The notes beneath the pieces are model-generated. The model saw nothing but the letters and a program-made list of their open reading frames with translations, was not told the DNA's origin and made no database searches. DNA of 64,000 bases. Origin: Streptomyces griseoviridis. GTDB lineage: Bacteria > Actinomycetota > Actinomycetes > Streptomycetales > Streptomycetaceae. This document shows, one piece after another, positions 62,038 through 64,000 of this stretch. The number at the start of each line of letters is the position of its first letter. The first letter of the stretch is position 1. The translations under genes were made by a program, and so were the position numbers. The DNA is taken from NCBI RefSeq assembly GCF_005222485.1, contig NZ_CP029078.1:2818001-2882000 (forward strand). The letters run 5' to 3'.

Positions 62038-63672
62038 TCACCCCTCCGCCCGCACCGCCTCGATCAAGAACCCCGACAGCGGCAGCGCCCGGCAGGCGCC
62101 CGGGGTGAAGCCCGCCCGGGTGAGCAGGGCCCGGTAGTGGGACTCGTGGCGTTCCCTGCCGCCGACGTTGCACAGCATGTGGACGTCCCACGCCACCGCC
62201 GGTGACGGGGTGCCCTCGGGGAGCGGCAGCAGGCGTTCCACGACGAGCAGCCGGGCACCGGGGCGCATCGCCGCCGCGCAGGTGGCGAGGATGGTCAGGC
62301 AGCGGTCGTCGTCCCAGTCGTGCAGGATGCGGGAGAGCAGGTAGACGTCGCCGCCCTCGGGCACCGCGGCGGTGAAGTCCCCTGCGACGAAGGAGCAGCG
62401 CGCGCCGACGCCCGCCGCGGCGAGTTCGGCGCGGGCCGCCTCCAGGGCCGTCGGGCGTTCCAGCAGGACGCCCTCCAGATGGGGGTGGGCACTCAGCAGC
62501 CGTCCGAGGAGCGCGCCCTTGCCGCCGCCCACGTCGACCACCCGGCGTGCGGTGGAGAAGTCCACCAGGTGCGGTACCGGTGTGATCATCTCGGCGCTCG
62601 CGGCCATCGCCCGGTGGAAGAGCGCGTCGAGGGCGGGCCGGTCGGCGAAGTGGTCGAAGTGGTGCTGCCCGTACCGGAGGGTGAAGGTGTCCTGCCCGGT
62701 GCGGACGGCGTGGGTGAGGCCGGCGAAGGAGTCGTAGAAGGGGCCGCCGTACAGCAGGGCCAGCGGGTGCAGGGAGAACTCGGTTGCGGTGCGCAGCCGT
62801 TCGCCCACCGCGGTGACGTGGTAGGTGCCGTCGGCGCAGCTCAGCAGCCCCAGCACGGTCAGGTAGCGGAGCAGGCGGCGCAGCGCGTCGGGGTCGGTGC
62901 CGGTGAGGTCGGCGAGGGGGTCGGCGCCGAGTCCGGGCTTGGCGGCGAGGTGGTCGGCGAGGCGCAGTTCGGCCATGGTGGCGACGGCCTGGGTGGCCCA
63001 GGCGCCGGTCAGGGTGGTCAGCAGGGCGGACGCCGGGTCGGGCAGCGGGTCCTGGCGTCCCGGCAGGCGCAGTTCGAAGCGGCGGTGGGCGCGGGTGCGG
63101 TAGTACAGGACGGTGACGTTCTCGTGGCCGTTGTAGCCGCCGCCGTCGGGGACCGCGCCGCCGCGCTCCTGGAGCAGGGCGCGCAGCCCCGCCGGCACGA
63201 CCTGGCCGGGGGCGGTGGTCGCGAAGGCGTGGTGCGCCTCGTGCTCGGCGGCCCGTTCGTCGGCGGCGACGGCCTGGAGCGGGGAGTCGGGCGGCACCGG
63301 CAGCGCGAACACCTCCACGCTCCGCTCGCCCGCCGTGACGTGGGTGATGGCGACCGGGACGTCGTGGACGACGGCGCCGTAGCGGCGTTCGAGGCGTTCG
63401 CGGACGATCACGCTCGGGGTGACGGGGCCCGGCCGCAGCCCGCAGCGGCGCAGTTCCTCGCACAGGCCGTCGAGGGAGTCGGGGAAGACGAGGACGGCGG
63501 TGTGGTCGAAGACCACATGGCGGGCGAGGTCGGCGCGTTCGGCGTCCGTGAGGTCGGGCAGCAGGTCGGCGAGGGCGGCGTCGGTGTCCTGGGCGGCGGC
63601 GCGGGCGGCGGCGCGCCGGACGCGGTCCAGGTCGGCGGCCGGCAGCCGGGCCGGTGCGACGGGGAGGTTCAT
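62038..63672 (-). CDS. Two-domain SAM-dependent methyltransferase
   Basis: 544 residues. Residues 195-544 are a class I O-methyltransferase with an N-terminal dimerisation winged helix: VVDVGGGKGALLGRLLSAHP (SAM motif I), DVYLLSRILHDWDDDRC (catalytic His likely), WDVHMLCNVGGRERHE. Residues 1-190 (DLLPDLTDAERADLARHVVFDHTAVLVFPDSLDGL...) are an extra domain I cannot name. Probably acts on a phenolic or polyketide metabolite. ATG 63672, weak Shine-Dalgarno; convergent with the aminotransferase, 3 bp apart. Confidence 0.85.
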   Translation of the reverse strand: MNLPVAPARLPAADLDRVRRAAARAAAQDTDAALADLLPDLTDAERADLARHVVFDHTAVLVFPDSLDGLCEELRRCGLRPGPVTPSVIVRERLERRYGAVVHDVPVAITHVTAGERSVEVFALPVPPDSPLQAVAADERAAEHEAHHAFATTAPGQVVPAGLRALLQERGGAVPDGGGYNGHENVTVLYYRTRAHRRFELRLPGRQDPLPDPASALLTTLTGAWATQAVATMAELRLADHLAAKPGLGADPLADLTGTDPDALRRLLRYLTVLGLLSCADGTYHVTAVGERLRTATEFSLHPLALLYGGPFYDSFAGLTHAVRTGQDTFTLRYGQHHFDHFADRPALDALFHRAMAASAEMITPVPHLVDFSTARRVVDVGGGKGALLGRLLSAHPHLEGVLLERPTALEAARAELAAAGVGARCSFVAGDFTAAVPEGGDVYLLSRILHDWDDDRCLTILATCAAAMRPGARLLVVERLLPLPEGTPSPAVAWDVHMLCNVGGRERHESHYRALLTRAGFTPGACRALPLSGFLIEAVRAEG

Positions 63673-63764
63673 GGGGTTCCCGGTGTCGGTGGGGAGGATG
63701 AGCGGAGGGCACGCGGCGTGCGGGGCGGCGTGGGCGGGCGGGGGCGGGGCTGGCCCGTCGCGGG

Positions 63765-64000
63765 TCAGACGCCGGTGTAGTTCTCGGCGAAGTGGTCCTG
63801 GTGGGCGCGGGAGGTGCGCAGGCTCTCCAGGCGCGCGTACTGGAGCGCGCGCCCGTAGCGGGCCTCGGGGCCGTGGCCCGCCGGGCCGTGCAGCAGGCCG
63901 CTCATCCAGTGCGAGAACTCGTGGGCCCGCCACACCCGGGGCAGGCAGTCCTCGGCGTACCGGTCGAGGCCCTTGGAGTCGCCGTGGGCGAGGGCCGCCG
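63765..64000 (-). CDS. pobA: 4-hydroxybenzoate 3-monooxygenase, C-terminal fragment
   Basis: The minus frame ends at TGA 63767-63765. The visible C-terminus includes LDRYAEDCLPRVWRAHEFSHWM and ARLESLRTSRAHQDHFAENYTGV, matching the FAD-dependent PobA family tail (WRA..FS.WM; LAENYVG). It converts 4-hydroxybenzoate to protocatechuate. The gene runs off the right edge, upstream of the methyltransferase on the same strand. Confidence 0.8.
   Translation of the reverse strand, partial: AALAHGDSKGLDRYAEDCLPRVWRAHEFSHWMSGLLHGPAGHGPEARYGRALQYARLESLRTSRAHQDHFAENYTGV

Noticed and set aside
60202..64000. Confident biosynthetic gene cluster call
   Set aside because: Only a methyltransferase and part of pobA are visible; no core biosynthetic enzyme is in the window.

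Overview
The window is high-GC, densely packed actinomycete chromosome and is almost certainly from a Streptomyces. The evidence is extreme third-position G/C, many GTG starts, many leaderless promoters, dispersed streptomycete short repeats, and a gene order that recalls the Streptomyces coelicolor core around its fasR-fabD-fabH-acpP-fabF locus (recalled knowledge, not a search). I see no insertion sequence, phage, CRISPR array or rRNA. The only RNA gene is a tRNA-Val(UAC).

Layout. 1-8.5 kb: end of a PhoD-like phosphatase, an FAD/NAD(P)-binding protein, DoxX, a secreted SOD-like protein, a DedA-like membrane protein, DUF2277, a GlsB/YeaQ small membrane protein, an FmdB zinc ribbon, a membrane-anchored coiled-coil protein and a DUF4097-type lipoprotein. 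8.6-10.5 kb: tRNA-Val, then an XRE regulator with a small partner protein. 10.6-19.9 kb: a tellurium-resistance (Ter) stress module. It has a HAD phosphatase, a PRTase-TRSP-StiP fusion and a CitE-like lyase in one operon, next to three TerD-family genes, a TerA-like gene and a DUF475/TerC-family membrane protein. 19.9-24.3 kb: AhpE-type peroxiredoxin, DUF3052 and pyruvate dehydrogenase E1 (aceE).

24.8-33.2 kb: an ion channel, a small membrane protein, a DHA2 efflux pump with a divergent TetR regulator, an alpha/beta hydrolase, a DUF4429 protein, MerR, GNAT, a serine hydrolase and a pirin. 33.3-38.2 kb: the type II fatty-acid synthase cluster fasR, fabD, fabH, acpP, fabF, with a clear FasR-type operator before fabD. 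38.4-50.7 kb: DUF3145, an SGNH lipoprotein, a cytosolic aldose epimerase, a large GH3 glycosidase with a divergent TetR, a secreted pyroglutamyl-peptidase-like protein, an EI24 protein, a beta-lactamase-fold hydrolase, a 0.7-kb non-coding repeat array, Ohr, an NADP-dependent reductase and its divergent MarR.

50.7-60.1 kb: a zinc-ribbon membrane protein, then a seven-gene sugar operon. It encodes an enolase-superfamily sugar-acid dehydratase, a zinc alcohol dehydrogenase, a TIM-barrel protein, a ChvE/MmsA/MmsB-type ABC importer and a Tat-exported aldose epimerase, behind a strong promoter with repeated TTTCGAAC boxes. 60.2-64.0 kb: an aminotransferase with a long Pro/Gln-rich tail, a two-domain methyltransferase, and the C-terminus of a 4-hydroxybenzoate 3-monooxygenase running off the window.

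The strongest candidate for a less-described system is the Ter module (10.6-19.9 kb). Its three-gene putative metabolite operon has a fusion enzyme whose linker carries a 51-bp in-frame tandem repeat apparently seeded by a dispersed Streptomyces repeat, and one TerD paralogue has lost the calcium loop and gained a Tyr/Pro-rich tail.
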